Source: Entomomonas asaccharolytica (GTDB taxonomy: Bacteria; Pseudomonadota; Gammaproteobacteria; Pseudomonadales; Pseudomonadaceae). Taken from it: a DNA stretch of 64,000 nt. The notes under the pieces are model-generated. The model was not told where the DNA came from. It was given only the letters and a program-made list of their open reading frames with translations, and did no database searches. Position numbers and translations under genes: made by a program. The DNA lies in NCBI RefSeq assembly GCF_016653615.1, contig NZ_CP067393.1, positions 1,937,673-2,001,672 on the forward strand, read 5' to 3'. The number at the start of each line of letters is the position of its first letter. The stretch's first letter is position 1. Shown here one piece after another: positions 17,640-29,223 of this stretch.

Positions 17640-19862
17640 ATGAATAAAGCCATTGATTTCCAGCAAATTATTGAGAATGGACCTTTTATTACTATGCGAC
17701 TATCATTTGAAGATAGCGTATGGAAAATATGGTATGTATCACAGAATGTAAAAGAGTATGGTTTTGATCCTAATGATTTAATGAATGGCATTATCTCATG
17801 GGATGCAATGATTCATCCAGATGATCGTGTAGTAGCTATTAAACTAGCTAACGACTATATGATGAAGTCAGTGGACGACTTTCAATTGCAATACCGTATT
17901 GTTACTGCAAAGGGTGAAAGTACTCATATTATTGAGTACTCCCATGTTAATAGAGACTGCAACGGCAAAGTACTCTATGTAGACTCTGTATTAATCAATA
18001 CTACAGCAGTTGAAGTGGATCGCAATATTGCTATAAACCACTTCAAACAACAAGCAGTAATGAATGATATTTTACTTAGCTTACATGATGCTAACTTAGA
18101 ACTATCATTGCAAATAATTTTAGAACGTGTGGGTCGTTATTTAAATACCAGCCGCGTACTACTCTTTAAGGATAGCCCAGACCATAAAACTTGCAAAGTA
18201 GTCTGTGAATGGCTCAACAAACATATAACCTCCATCAAAGACCTAGATTATGCAGTTACTTATGAAACAGAGATGCCTGAAATCTACGTGGCACTTCAAA
18301 GTACTGGCTTTTTACTAGTAAATGCAGGAGAAATTCCTGAAAACTGTAAAGAAGAATTTGAAAATGAAGGGCTAGTCTCCTCTGCTATTTTTGCCGTCTA
18401 CCTGCATGGTGAACATTATGGCTTTGTTTGCTTTGACGACTGTATCGTACAACGTGTATGGGATGAAGATACAGCTAATTTTCTAAAAAACATCTCCAAT
18501 ATGATATCGAATGTATTGTTTAGGATACATACCGAAGAAAAATTAGCACACCATGAAGAAGAAATACGTAAGATGGCCTTTACCGACTACCTTACAGGTC
18601 TTCCTAATAGATTTCGTTGTGGTTCTGATCTGATAGAAACATTGAAAAATGCTGAGCAAACAGGGCATGGTGGTTACGTTTTCTTTATTGATTTGGATGA
18701 TTTTAAAATTGTTAATGACTGCTATGGTCATGACTTTGGAGATGGCGTATTAGTCAGCTTCGCCAATTATGCACAAGAACTGTTTGCAGACAATGCCACT
18801 GTTTATCGTTTTGGTGGTGATGAATTCGTAATTATCCTCAATAATGCTGATGAAACTCTTGCCAACTCCTATCTTAACAAGCTCCTAAAACGTGCTAAAA
18901 AACCTTGGACAGCAAAGGGCAAAGAATTTTATTGCTCCCTTTCCATTGGTGTTGTGAAATATGCTGCCTATGGCGATGACTCTCAATCAATCATTAAAAA
19001 AGCTGATATTGCCATGTATCAAGCTAAAAAAGCAGGTAAAAACAATTTTGTTTTCTACACCGAAGAGCTTGCTTGTGACAGTATAAAACGCTCAGAAATG
19101 GAAACGCTACTGCGTAATGCTATTGAAAATGATTGCCAAGGATTTATTGTATATTATCAACCCTACCTTAATACACAAACAGGTAAAATTATTGGTGCAG
19201 AAGCGCTAGTACGAATGGTTGATGCTAAAGGCAACATAATTCTACCTGAACAGTTCCTATCCCTAGCAGAATACCTTGGACTTATTGTACCGTTAGGCGA
19301 TTGGATTTTAGAACAAGCCGCTAAACAATGTCATATTATCAACAATATACAGGGGCTTGAAGACTTCACCATTACCGCTAATATGTCTCCTAAACAATTT
19401 AAACAAAAAGATATTGTTTTGCGCACAGAGAATATACTGAAAAAATCTCAGGTTGATTTTAATAATATCATCATCAGTATGAATGAAAATATGGCTGTAA
19501 ATGCCATAGAAAAAATGTTGCAAGTTTGTGCTGAATTTCAAAAGAAAAACATTAAAATAGCACTTAATGATTTTGGTTCTGGTAGCTCTTCTTTTATTAA
19601 TATGCGCGACCTACCTATTGATGCGATTCAAGTATCAAGTATTTATATAGAAAATATTGAAGATCAGTTTACCAATGCTTTTCTTAAGCTGGTGACCAAT
19701 TTAGGACATTCTACAGGCAAACAAATAATAATGAGTGGCATTGAAACCAACAAACAATATGATTTTTGTAAAGAAATTGGTATTGATGTTGTTCAAGGTT
19801 TTGGCTTGTACTCACCTACTACAGCTGAAAACTTACTAAAGATAATAGCCGATAAGAAATAA
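17640..19862 (+). CDS. PAS-GAF-GGDEF-EAL protein, EAL domain degenerate
   Basis: A 740-residue cytosolic signalling protein. A PAS domain spans about residues 1-125, a GAF-like domain 140-300, GGDEF 305-470 and EAL 480-740. The GGDEF motif is intact (YRFGGDEFVIIL), so diguanylate cyclase activity is likely. The EAL domain keeps EAL and ANMSPKQF, but the metal-binding DDFG is NDFG, the catalytic Lys of L-K-I-D is replaced (AIQVSS), and the EGVE glutamate is lost (SGIET). It is probably not a phosphodiesterase and may only bind c-di-GMP. No transmembrane segments. Confidence 0.88.
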   Translation: MNKAIDFQQIIENGPFITMRLSFEDSVWKIWYVSQNVKEYGFDPNDLMNGIISWDAMIHPDDRVVAIKLANDYMMKSVDDFQLQYRIVTAKGESTHIIEYSHVNRDCNGKVLYVDSVLINTTAVEVDRNIAINHFKQQAVMNDILLSLHDANLELSLQIILERVGRYLNTSRVLLFKDSPDHKTCKVVCEWLNKHITSIKDLDYAVTYETEMPEIYVALQSTGFLLVNAGEIPENCKEEFENEGLVSSAIFAVYLHGEHYGFVCFDDCIVQRVWDEDTANFLKNISNMISNVLFRIHTEEKLAHHEEEIRKMAFTDYLTGLPNRFRCGSDLIETLKNAEQTGHGGYVFFIDLDDFKIVNDCYGHDFGDGVLVSFANYAQELFADNATVYRFGGDEFVIILNNADETLANSYLNKLLKRAKKPWTAKGKEFYCSLSIGVVKYAAYGDDSQSIIKKADIAMYQAKKAGKNNFVFYTEELACDSIKRSEMETLLRNAIENDCQGFIVYYQPYLNTQTGKIIGAEALVRMVDAKGNIILPEQFLSLAEYLGLIVPLGDWILEQAAKQCHIINNIQGLEDFTITANMSPKQFKQKDIVLRTENILKKSQVDFNNIIISMNENMAVNAIEKMLQVCAEFQKKNIKIALNDFGSGSSSFINMRDLPIDAIQVSSIYIENIEDQFTNAFLKLVTNLGHSTGKQIIMSGIETNKQYDFCKEIGIDVVQGFGLYSPTTAENLLKIIADKK

Positions 19863-19921
19863 ATTAATTGAGTAGATAAGAAAGCTCATATAGAAACTGT
19901 ATAATTTCTTACAACTAACAC

Positions 19922-19958
19922 AAACATTCTATCTTATACTTTATAAAATAGAATGTTT
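19922..19958. terminator. hairpin between convergent genes
   Basis: AAACATTCTAT and ATAGAATGTTT form an 11-base stem in the gap between the convergent GGDEF-EAL gene and the repeat protein gene. The T-run is short on both sides, so efficiency is uncertain. Confidence 0.55.
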
Positions 19959-19976
19959 GCTAATCAAGCCAACTAA

Positions 19977-20462
19977 TTATTTACGCTCATCATTGCTTTT
20001 ATCAGTTGCTTGTTTTAAATCTCTATCTGTATTTTTTCTCTGTTTTTGCTCAACACGTTTGCCGTCTTGTTGCTGATCTACGCGTTTTTCAGCTTTTTGT
20101 TGCGTACGTTTACCCTCTTTTTGCTGATCTACTCGCTTGTCACCTTTTTGCACAGTACGCTTGCCTTCTTTTTTCTGGTCGGCACGTTTTTCACCCTTTT
20201 GCGCAGCGCGTTTTTCACCTTTCTTTTCTACGCTCTTACCCTCTTTCTTTAATTCAGAACGCTTTTCATCTTTTTGTGTTGCTCGTTTACCTTCTTTTTG
20301 TGCAAGACGTTTTTCATCTTTCTTAACATCGTCAGTTACATCACGTTTTTGCTGAGATACTGGCTGTCTTTTTGGATCATGATTATCTTGTTGCGCAGAA
20401 GCATAGCCAGCAACACTTAAAGATAATAATGCAGCAATAGAGACAGATAATAATTTTTTCAT
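19977..20462 (-). CDS. exported Lys/Arg-rich repeat protein
   Basis: A 161-residue protein with a clear signal peptide (MKKLLSVSIAALLSLSVAGY, cleavage after ASA). The mature part is almost wholly charged and built from a 17-residue unit of the form EGKRTVQKGDKRVDQQK, present about five times with one partial duplication. No cysteines and few hydrophobics suggest an unfolded, strongly basic periplasmic or secreted protein. The function is unknown; possible targets are nucleic acid or anionic envelope polymers. Confidence 0.8.
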   Translation of the reverse strand: MKKLLSVSIAALLSLSVAGYASAQQDNHDPKRQPVSQQKRDVTDDVKKDEKRLAQKEGKRATQKDEKRSELKKEGKSVEKKGEKRAAQKGEKRADQKKEGKRTVQKGDKRVDQQKEGKRTQQKAEKRVDQQQDGKRVEQKQRKNTDRDLKQATDKSNDERK

Positions 20463-20593
20463 ATAAAGTTCCTTGTATTTAATTTCAGTGACTTTATTCT
20501 AACTATAAGTTATGTAAGGAAAAAACGTGTAGATGGTAAAGAATATGTAAAGATTTATGGTTACTGTTAGCTGTTAAAAAATTTTATTACTGC

Positions 20594-20622
20594 AAAAAAA
20601 AAGGAGGCAAAATAGCCTCCTT
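20594..20622 (-). terminator. terminator of the aromatic aminotransferase gene
   Basis: AAGGAGGC and GCCTCCTT form the stem; on the minus strand it is followed by a run of eight T. It begins 22 bases after the tyrB stop. Confidence 0.85.
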
Positions 20623-20643
20623 ATTTAAACCTAGTAGCAAGTG

Positions 20644-21834
20644 CTAAATCACTTGCAAAATAGCATCTGTCACTGTTTTGATATTGTTATTATTAAGCGC
20701 AGCCACACAAATACGACCTGTAGCTACTGCGTAGATACCATAATCATTACGCAGTTTATCCACTTGATCAGCTGTTAAGCCAGAATAAGAGAACATGCCA
20801 CATTGCTTAGCAATAAATGAAAAATCTTGCTTAGCCCCCGATAACTGCTCAACCATTAGATTACGCATTGCTTTAATACGATCTCTCATACCACTTAATT
20901 CATCATCCCATAGCTTATAAAGCTCTGGGCTGTTTAGCACTTTTGACACTAACATAGCGCCATAGATGGGTGGGTTTGAATAGTTGGTACGGATAACCCG
21001 TTTAACTTGTGAAAGAACTCGTGTTGCTTCATCAGCAGAGTTAGTCACCAATGATAAAGCACCGACACGTTCACCATATAATGAAAATGACTTAGAGAAT
21101 GAACTAGAAACAAAGAAATTAAGCCCTGACTCAGCAAATAATCTAACCGCGAAAGCATCTTCCTTAACACCATTGCCAAAACCTTGATAAGCAATATCAA
21201 TAAAGGGTATTAACTGCTTTTCTTTAACAACAGCCAGCACTTGCTTCCAATCATCTTGAGTTAAATCTACACCTGTTGGATTATGGCAGCAGCCATGTAA
21301 TACCACTACTGTATTCTTAGGTAATGCTTTTAAATCAGCTAATAAACCATTACGGTCTAAACCATGAGTGTTAGAATCATAATAACTATAATCATGCACT
21401 ACAAAACCAGCGGTAGAAAATAACGCACGATGGTTTTCCCAACTAGGATTACTAATTGCTACATCATGGCCATTTAGATAAGTTTTGATAAAATCAGCAC
21501 CTAACTTTAAAGCCCCTGTACCACCTAAAGCTTGCACTGTTACCACACGTTTTTCAGTCACCAATGGCGAATCAGCACCAAATAACAATTTTTGCACAGC
21601 TTGGTCATAGCTACCAATACCTTCAATAGGCAAATAGCTGTGCGGAGCGCCTGCAGCCACAAATTCAGCCTCAGCTTTTTGTACAGCTTTTAATAAAGGA
21701 ATACGCCCTTGTTCATCATAATAAACACCAACCCCTAAATTAATTTTATTAGTACGGGTATCGGCCTGATAAGCTTCATTTAAACCAAGAATAGGATCAC
21801 GAGGAGCAAGTTCAATATCAGCGAACAAATTCAT
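20644..21834 (-). CDS. tyrB: aromatic amino acid aminotransferase
   Basis: A 396-residue PLP-dependent class I aminotransferase of the AspC/TyrB family, the usual length. NLGVGVYYDEQGRIPLL is the family N-terminus, the PLP lysine lies in SSSFSKSFSLYGERVGAL, and the substrate arginine is near the C-terminus in ATGRICVAAL. It transfers the amino group of Tyr, Phe or Asp to 2-oxoglutarate. It is divergent from uvrB, as in Pseudomonas, though two small unknown genes intervene here. AspC specificity is the alternative. Confidence 0.88.
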   Translation of the reverse strand: MNLFADIELAPRDPILGLNEAYQADTRTNKINLGVGVYYDEQGRIPLLKAVQKAEAEFVAAGAPHSYLPIEGIGSYDQAVQKLLFGADSPLVTEKRVVTVQALGGTGALKLGADFIKTYLNGHDVAISNPSWENHRALFSTAGFVVHDYSYYDSNTHGLDRNGLLADLKALPKNTVVVLHGCCHNPTGVDLTQDDWKQVLAVVKEKQLIPFIDIAYQGFGNGVKEDAFAVRLFAESGLNFFVSSSFSKSFSLYGERVGALSLVTNSADEATRVLSQVKRVIRTNYSNPPIYGAMLVSKVLNSPELYKLWDDELSGMRDRIKAMRNLMVEQLSGAKQDFSFIAKQCGMFSYSGLTADQVDKLRNDYGIYAVATGRICVAALNNNNIKTVTDAILQVI

Positions 21835-22125
21835 TTTTTATCACTCTAGGAAGGTGGACGATAGAAAAATCATTATAACGCTATCGTTATCGTATCTAAA
21901 TAGCTAATTAATAAATTCAAACTTTGTTATTTATTAATGTAAGCCAGATGTTTCTTATACTAAGGATTTTATTGTTTGTAAACGCTGTGGCAAATAATCT
22001 TTATTCGTTTGTTGATTATACAAGCATGAGTTTTAGTAACGACTGCTACAATAATTTTGCGTTTTTATAATGTTAAGAATAAGTCTAATACTATAGCCAA
22101 TAAATAGTATTTTTAAGGATGAAAT

Positions 22126-22470
22126 ATGGCTACAATAAATTGTAAACCTGTAAACAATTTTAGATTCAGCACTCAAGGTGCTGCTGCTGTAAAGGATATT
22201 CAACGTAAACTAGATGATGGGAAAATTATATCGGGTTTAATGATGGCGGGAACATTTCATTTAATTTTTACTAAAACATCAGCCACATGGCACGTTGGAT
22301 TAAATATTACAAGCGCTGATTGGGAGGGTTTAGCAAAAGCTGCTGGCGACTGGCCTACTACTTTACGTTCTATGATTGCTAGACAAGCGGCAGAAACTAC
22401 TATTTTAACATCTGGTCAAGAAAGTATCTTCTGGGAGGAGCTAAGTAAATGCTTAAATCCATATTACTAA
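22126..22470 (+). CDS. hypothetical protein, first of coupled pair
   Basis: A 114-residue cytosolic protein with an AAGGATG ribosome-binding site. I recognise no family. It ends 22 bases inside the next gene, so the two are probably translationally coupled. The pair is inserted between tyrB and uvrB. Confidence 0.65.
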   Translation: MATINCKPVNNFRFSTQGAAAVKDIQRKLDDGKIISGLMMAGTFHLIFTKTSATWHVGLNITSADWEGLAKAAGDWPTTLRSMIARQAAETTILTSGQESIFWEELSKCLNPYY

Positions 22471-22940
22471 CAATACCTTTAGTTTTCCTTTGTACCCCTC
22501 TATATGCATATGGACTTTTAAGTGAACAAGCCAGAGAGCAAAAAATTAGGGAAATAGTAAAAGCTGAGGCGGAACAAGCTAGACTAAGCTATGAAAAAAA
22601 ATATGATGAATGTTTTAAAGCAAGTTTAGAGAATCCTATTTCTGTAGAAGTATTTAAACAAAATAAAATAAATTTGACAGAAGAAGAAGCTAAATATTCA
22701 TTAATATATATATATGAGCGTAATTTTATTAAATGTATTGGTGATAGTTCTAGCCACTACCTTGTGGCATTAGATACAGCCAAACATTATGGTGTTACTG
22801 ATTTCCCAAAATATAGTGTTCCTGATTTACATATAAATATTATGAAATATAAAGCTGATTATTTATCAATTGCTGATGATAAGCGAAAGCTCATTGAGAA
22901 AATAAGCGAAATGCAAAAACTTTTTAGCTTAAAGAAATAA
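22449..22940 (+). CDS. exported hypothetical protein, second of coupled pair
   Basis: A 163-residue protein with a signal peptide (MLKSILLTIPLVFLCTPLYA) and a helical, charged mature part containing two cysteines (YDECFK and FIKCIG) that could pair in the periplasm. The start has GGAGGAG upstream inside the preceding gene. No family recognised. Confidence 0.7.
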   Translation: MLKSILLTIPLVFLCTPLYAYGLLSEQAREQKIREIVKAEAEQARLSYEKKYDECFKASLENPISVEVFKQNKINLTEEEAKYSLIYIYERNFIKCIGDSSSHYLVALDTAKHYGVTDFPKYSVPDLHINIMKYKADYLSIADDKRKLIEKISEMQKLFSLKK

Positions 22941-23119
22941 CATATAAAGTCGTTTTGCTTCTATTTGATAACTGTTATTTACTGTAGGTGCCTACTACAC
23001 TATTGATGGCGGTGATAGCGCCTCATAAATGAATAGTTATTATTTATTTACATTTTAGGGTAGATAAATAATGAATTAACCCTCATATTAAGAGGGTTAA
23101 CTTAATATTGTAGGTAGTC

Positions 23120-25138
23120 ATGAGTAAATTTTTACTAAAAACGAGTTATACACCCGCAGGTGATCAACCTAATGCTATTAAAGAAATGGTGCAAGGTATC
23201 GAAGCAGGTTTATCTCACCAAACTTTACTAGGCGTTACGGGTTCTGGTAAAACCTTTAGTATTGCCAATGTCATTGCACAATTGCAACGTCCAACACTTA
23301 TTATTGCCCCTAATAAAACCCTTGCTGCACAATTATATGGTGAGTTTAAAAGTTTCTTTCCAAATAACTCGGTAGAGTATTTTGTTTCCTATTACGATTA
23401 TTATCAGCCAGAGGCCTATGTACCCTCTTCTGACACCTATATTGAGAAAGACTCCTCAATCAATGATCATATTGAGCAAATGCGTCTTTCAGCTACTAAA
23501 GCATTATTAGAAAGACCTGATGCGATTATCGTCGCTTCTGTATCTTCTATTTATGGTTTGGGTGATCCAGAATCCTATTTTAAAATGGTGTTGCATGTGG
23601 ATCGTGGTGATAAACTTGATCAGCGAACACTATTACGTCGTTTAACAGAACTACAATATACCCGTAATGATTTTGATTTTGCACGTGCCACGTTTCGGGT
23701 GCGCGGTGATGTGATAGATATCTACCCTGCTGAATCTGATTTAGAAGCTATTCGCCTAGAATTATTTGATGATGAAGTAGAAAATATTGCAGCCTTTGAT
23801 CCATTAACAGGTGAAATCCTGCACAAGCTACCACGCTTTACTTTTTACCCTAAAACTCACTATGCAACGCCTAGATCAGTTTTATTAGAAGCCGTGGAAC
23901 ATATTAAAGAAGAACTAAAAGAACGCTTAGAATATTTACATGCTAATAATAAACTCGTTGAAGCCCAACGTTTAGAACAACGCACTAAATTCGATTTAGA
24001 AATGATGGTTGAACTAGGCTATTGTAATGGTATAGAAAACTACTCACGCTACCTATCTGGTAGAGCGCCAGGCGAGCCTCCTCCTACGCTATATGATTAT
24101 TTACCTGATAATGCTTTATTGGTTATCGATGAATCACATGTGACTGTACCGCAAATTGGTGCCATGTATAAAGGTGATCGCTCCAGAAAAGAAACCTTAG
24201 TGGAGTATGGTTTCCGCCTTCCTTCTGCCTTAGATAATCGCCCTTTACGGTTTGAAGAATGGGAAGCGATCAGCCCACAGACTATTTTTGTTTCTGCTAC
24301 ACCGAGTACTTATGAGGCGGAACATGCTGGTCAAGTGGTGGAGCAAGTAGTTAGACCAACAGGCTTAGTTGATCCAGAAATTGAAGTACGCCCTGCTACT
24401 ACGCAGGTCGATGACTTACTCTCTGAAATCAGAAAACGGGTTAATAAACAAGAACGTGTGCTAGTCACTACCCTTACTAAGCGAATGGCTGAAGATTTAA
24501 CCGACTACCTAGCAGACCATGATATTAAGGTTCGTTACTTACACTCTGATATTGATACCGTAGAACGGGTAGAGATTATTCGTGATCTAAGGATGGGTAC
24601 TTTTGATGTATTGGTAGGTATTAACTTACTTCGTGAAGGACTAGATATGCCCGAAGTATCCTTAGTGGCTATTCTTGATGCGGATAAAGAGGGTTTTTTA
24701 CGTTCCGAACGCTCCCTTATTCAAACCATTGGTCGTGCTGCCCGTAACTTGCATGGTAAAGCTATTCTTTATGCAGATAGAATTACAGGCTCTATGCAAC
24801 GTGCAATCGACGAAACAGAGCGTCGTCGTACTAAACAAATTGCCTTTAATGAAACACATGGCATCACTCCCATTGGTGTACAACGTGATATTACTGATAT
24901 CATGGAAGGTGCTAATATTCCAGGTGCGCGTGGTGGTAAACGTCGTAGCCTTGCTAAAGTGGCTGAAGAAAGTGGCAGATACGATATTGAATTACGAACC
25001 CCAGCAGATTACGCAAAACGAATCAAGCAACTTGAAGAACAAATGTATAAATTAGCAAAAGATCTAGAATTTGAAAAAGCAGCACAATTAAGAGATCAAA
25101 TTCAATTACTACGCCAACAAGCACTCGCCATTAGCTAA
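23120..25138 (+). CDS. uvrB: UvrABC excinuclease subunit B
   Basis: A 672-residue helicase-like subunit of nucleotide excision repair, full length. The Walker A is GVTGSGKTF near residue 40, the beta-hairpin motif that clamps damaged DNA is [12 protein letters not shown] near 93, the DEAD-like box is DESHV, and the UVR domain that binds UvrC is at the C-terminus ([15 protein letters not shown]). Acts in the cytoplasm with UvrA and UvrC. Confidence 0.98.
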   Translation: MSKFLLKTSYTPAGDQPNAIKEMVQGIEAGLSHQTLLGVTGSGKTFSIANVIAQLQRPTLIIAPNKTLAAQLYGEFKSFFPNNSVEYFVSYYDYYQPEAYVPSSDTYIEKDSSINDHIEQMRLSATKALLERPDAIIVASVSSIYGLGDPESYFKMVLHVDRGDKLDQRTLLRRLTELQYTRNDFDFARATFRVRGDVIDIYPAESDLEAIRLELFDDEVENIAAFDPLTGEILHKLPRFTFYPKTHYATPRSVLLEAVEHIKEELKERLEYLHANNKLVEAQRLEQRTKFDLEMMVELGYCNGIENYSRYLSGRAPGEPPPTLYDYLPDNALLVIDESHVTVPQIGAMYKGDRSRKETLVEYGFRLPSALDNRPLRFEEWEAISPQTIFVSATPSTYEAEHAGQVVEQVVRPTGLVDPEIEVRPATTQVDDLLSEIRKRVNKQERVLVTTLTKRMAEDLTDYLADHDIKVRYLHSDIDTVERVEIIRDLRMGTFDVLVGINLLREGLDMPEVSLVAILDADKEGFLRSERSLIQTIGRAARNLHGKAILYADRITGSMQRAIDETERRRTKQIAFNETHGITPIGVQRDITDIMEGANIPGARGGKRRSLAKVAEESGRYDIELRTPADYAKRIKQLEEQMYKLAKDLEFEKAAQLRDQIQLLRQQALAIS

Positions 25139-25242
25139 CAATTTGCTGAACAAATTAAGCTATTTTATGAACCATTGTCTAATTTGTTGGAATTAATAAA
25201 TTGAATTAAAGTCTAGTATAAGAGAAGACATCATTATCTGCT

Positions 25243-25367
25243 ATTACCAAGCATGCTAGTAACCACTAGTAAGCAAATAGATTTACCCAGTATATAAGTT
25301 ATAAATACTGAGAATGAGACGAACTTATCACTCATATCAATGGTTAACTTAGTAAATGCTTGGTAAT
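25243..25367. repeat. long inverted repeat, possible structured RNA or MITE-like element
   Basis: Perfect 12-base arms ATTACCAAGCAT (25243-25254) and ATGCTTGGTAAT (25356-25367) enclose 101 bases that contain two smaller hairpins (CTAGT/ACTAG and ATAAGTT/AACTTAT). It fills most of the 270-base gap between uvrB and a lipoprotein gene. No target duplication is visible. Confidence 0.45.
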
Positions 25368-25408
25368 GATACTTCACTTATTACCCTATCACGCTGAGGA
25401 ATTTATAA

Positions 25409-25915
25409 ATGAGCATAAGTAAATGCATTAATACCGTTATAGCCAGTTCTCTACTAGTTTTATTAGTAGGCTGTACGCAAAATCAAGGAACTAAGAGCAA
25501 TTTAGTTGCCCATAATGCTTTAGAACAAGAAATATCGATTGAAACGATATGGAACGACTATAAAGAAAACTTCCCTGAAGCTACTTCTAAATGGACACAA
25601 GTGGAGGTAGTGCTAACAGGTACAGTTAAGAATATTGATAGTAAAGAGCTTCCATCACAACAAAATAAAGATAAAGCCACCGTCTATTACTTTGTGACTT
25701 TAAAAGATCAAGTTAATACAAGCTGTACTGGTGTTATTAAAATGAGCAACGATGTACCTAATATAGAACGAGTAACAGCCCTTAAAAAAGGTGATGTAGT
25801 CACTATTAAAACAAAACTTTATCAACCTGAACGTTTTATTACAGGCGATATTCCTAAATGTTCTTTCTTATTTGATCATGGTGTTATTAAACCAGTAGAA
25901 AAAATAACTAACTAA
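25409..25915 (+). CDS. lipoprotein of unknown function
   Basis: A 168-residue protein with a lipoprotein signal ending LLVLLVGC (lipobox LVGC). The mature part has alternating beta-strand patterns (VEVVLTGTVKNI, TVYYFVTLKDQV, KKGDVVTIKTKLY) that suggest a small OB-fold barrel, with two further cysteines. No known family can be named. A GAGGAATT ribosome-binding site precedes the start. Confidence 0.75.
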   Translation: MSISKCINTVIASSLLVLLVGCTQNQGTKSNLVAHNALEQEISIETIWNDYKENFPEATSKWTQVEVVLTGTVKNIDSKELPSQQNKDKATVYYFVTLKDQVNTSCTGVIKMSNDVPNIERVTALKKGDVVTIKTKLYQPERFITGDIPKCSFLFDHGVIKPVEKITN

Positions 25916-26082
25916 CCCCCTCATTAACTTATTAATCGTTAATTGGGTAAATCTGCCAGTATATTCAGATACTTTAGCAATTTACCCTTAACTTTTAACC
26001 ATAAATCAATAACTAACAAACTGCCTAAATTTCCTGCCAACTTTCCTAATGCTTTAGTGTATAATTCGCACAATTTTGTTAG

Positions 26083-27474
<1,392 letters not shown>

Positions 27475-27477
27475 TAA

Positions 27478-28647
27478 ATGCAAATTGATCAACCATTAAC
27501 TTTATTGGGTGGTATCTCACCCAGTACTTTTATGCAAGAGTATTGGCAGCGTAAACCTTTATTGGTACGTGGTGCATTTACTAATTTTAAAAACCCTATT
27601 AATCCTGATGAACTCGCAGGTTTATCACTCGAAGAAGAAATAGAGTCAAGAATTGTTATTGAACACGGTAATACACCTTGGGAGTTATTGCATGGGCCTT
27701 TTGTTGCAGAAACTTTCCAAAACTTACCTGAAACAAATTGGACTTTATTAGTACAGGCTGTGGATCAATTTATACCAGAAGTGGCTCAGCTATTTGAACC
27801 CTTTAGCTTTATTCCTAAATGGCGCTTTGATGACATTATGATTAGCTATGCGGCCAAAGGTGGTAGTGTTGGCCCTCACTTTGATTACTATGATGTGTTT
27901 TTAATTCAAAGCCATGGTCAACGTCGTTGGAAAATTGGACCACAAGAAAACAGCCAAAGCCCTCGCCTTGATCATCCTGACTTAAGATTATTAGCTGACT
28001 TTAAACAAACTGATGAATGGCTGCTTGAACCAGGCGATATGCTCTATTTACCACCACAGTTCGCCCATTATGGTATTGCTGAAACAGACTGTATGACTAT
28101 ATCTGTGGGCTTAAGAGCGCCCAGCACACAAGAAATACTAATCCATTATACAGACTATCTAAGTCAATTTTATGCCGAAGAATTTCGTTATAATGACCTT
28201 GAACAAAAAGCCGTTACTAAAGATCCACATTTTATTGATGAAGCAGCCTTAACAAGACTGAAAAAAACCTTACAGGAAGCACTGCAAGACGATCAAAAGT
28301 TGCTTACATGGTTTGGTCAACATGTGACTGAACCTCGCTATCCTGAACGTTTGATGGGTGAAACGCTTACCGAGCAAGAACTTGTTAATACTATAGACAA
28401 TGGTGCGATAGTCATTCGTAATCCAAGTGGTAAACTTGCGTGGTCAATTTTTAATGATGAAGCAATCTTATTTGCCAGTGGATTTAGTCGTAGTTTCTCA
28501 ACACATTATGCAGATTTACTCCGTTTAATTTGTGAAACCAATGCACTTTACCAAGAGAACTTACAAGCTTGGCTCAAAGACCCTATCGCCACTACCCTAT
28601 TAACTGAATTAATTAAACAAGGAACATTGGAGTTTTTCAATGAGTAA
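27478..28647 (+). CDS. roxA: ribosomal protein arginine hydroxylase (JmjC/cupin oxygenase)
   Basis: A 389-residue 2-oxoglutarate and Fe(II)-dependent oxygenase of the YcfD/RoxA type, which hydroxylates an arginine of ribosomal protein L16. The iron-binding HxD is in GPHFDYYDVFLIQ and the second histidine in YLPPQFAHYGIA. The C-terminal winged-helix part is present. It begins three bases after purB stops, so the two are one operon, an arrangement also common in Pseudomonas. Confidence 0.9.
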   Translation: MQIDQPLTLLGGISPSTFMQEYWQRKPLLVRGAFTNFKNPINPDELAGLSLEEEIESRIVIEHGNTPWELLHGPFVAETFQNLPETNWTLLVQAVDQFIPEVAQLFEPFSFIPKWRFDDIMISYAAKGGSVGPHFDYYDVFLIQSHGQRRWKIGPQENSQSPRLDHPDLRLLADFKQTDEWLLEPGDMLYLPPQFAHYGIAETDCMTISVGLRAPSTQEILIHYTDYLSQFYAEEFRYNDLEQKAVTKDPHFIDEAALTRLKKTLQEALQDDQKLLTWFGQHVTEPRYPERLMGETLTEQELVNTIDNGAIVIRNPSGKLAWSIFNDEAILFASGFSRSFSTHYADLLRLICETNALYQENLQAWLKDPIATTLLTELIKQGTLEFFNE

Positions 28648-29074
28648 GACCTTTGTTCGTAAAGCTGATTGGCAAACAGATATGGTCGATATCATGCGAA
28701 TCAGAGAAGCCGTGTTTATTAATGAGCAAAACGTTCCTGCAGAACAAGAATGGGATGATCTCGATAGTTGTTCCACTCATTTCCTAGCGGTTGATGGCAG
28801 TTATGCTATGGGAACAGCTCGTTTAACCAAAGAAACTGAGGATTGTGCAAGAATTAGCCGCGTTGCTGTACTAAAAGATTGGCGTGGTTTAAGTATTGGT
28901 GACGAACTTTTGCATGCAGCTATTGAAGAAGCAAAACTGCAAGAATTCGCTAAACTAACCCTTACCGCCCAAACACATGCCACTAAATTTTATAAACGCT
29001 TTGGTTTTGAAGTAATAAGCGATGAGTTTCTTGAGGTAGGTATACCTCATGTGGAAATGCTGTTAGCCATTTAA
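28640..29074 (+). CDS. GNAT family N-acetyltransferase
   Basis: A 144-residue YjcF/ElaA-like acetyltransferase with IREAVFINEQNVPAEQEWD at the N-terminus and an acetyl-CoA loop in DWRGLSIGDELL. It overlaps the end of roxA by eight bases and is translationally coupled. The substrate is unknown. Confidence 0.82.
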   Translation: MSKTFVRKADWQTDMVDIMRIREAVFINEQNVPAEQEWDDLDSCSTHFLAVDGSYAMGTARLTKETEDCARISRVAVLKDWRGLSIGDELLHAAIEEAKLQEFAKLTLTAQTHATKFYKRFGFEVISDEFLEVGIPHVEMLLAI

Positions 29075-29122
29075 TCAATCAATACAGTATATTACTACTG
29101 TCTATCTTATTTGTATTTGTAA

Positions 29123-29150
29123 AATAAGCTCATCTTAGGATGAGCTTATT
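29123..29150. terminator. hairpin terminator between convergent genes
   Basis: AATAAGCTCATC and GATGAGCTTATT form a perfect 12-base stem with a four-base loop. T-rich sequence flanks both sides. Confidence 0.7.
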
Positions 29151-29223
29151 AATTTAAGAATTTTAAACTAGCAATATATTATTCAAATTGTAAAGACCTG
29201 ATTCTGGAAAAAGGCTTTGCATA

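Noticed and set aside
20006-20355. Several overlapping plus-strand frames
   Set aside because: They are by-products of the repetitive Lys/Arg codons of the minus-strand repeat protein.
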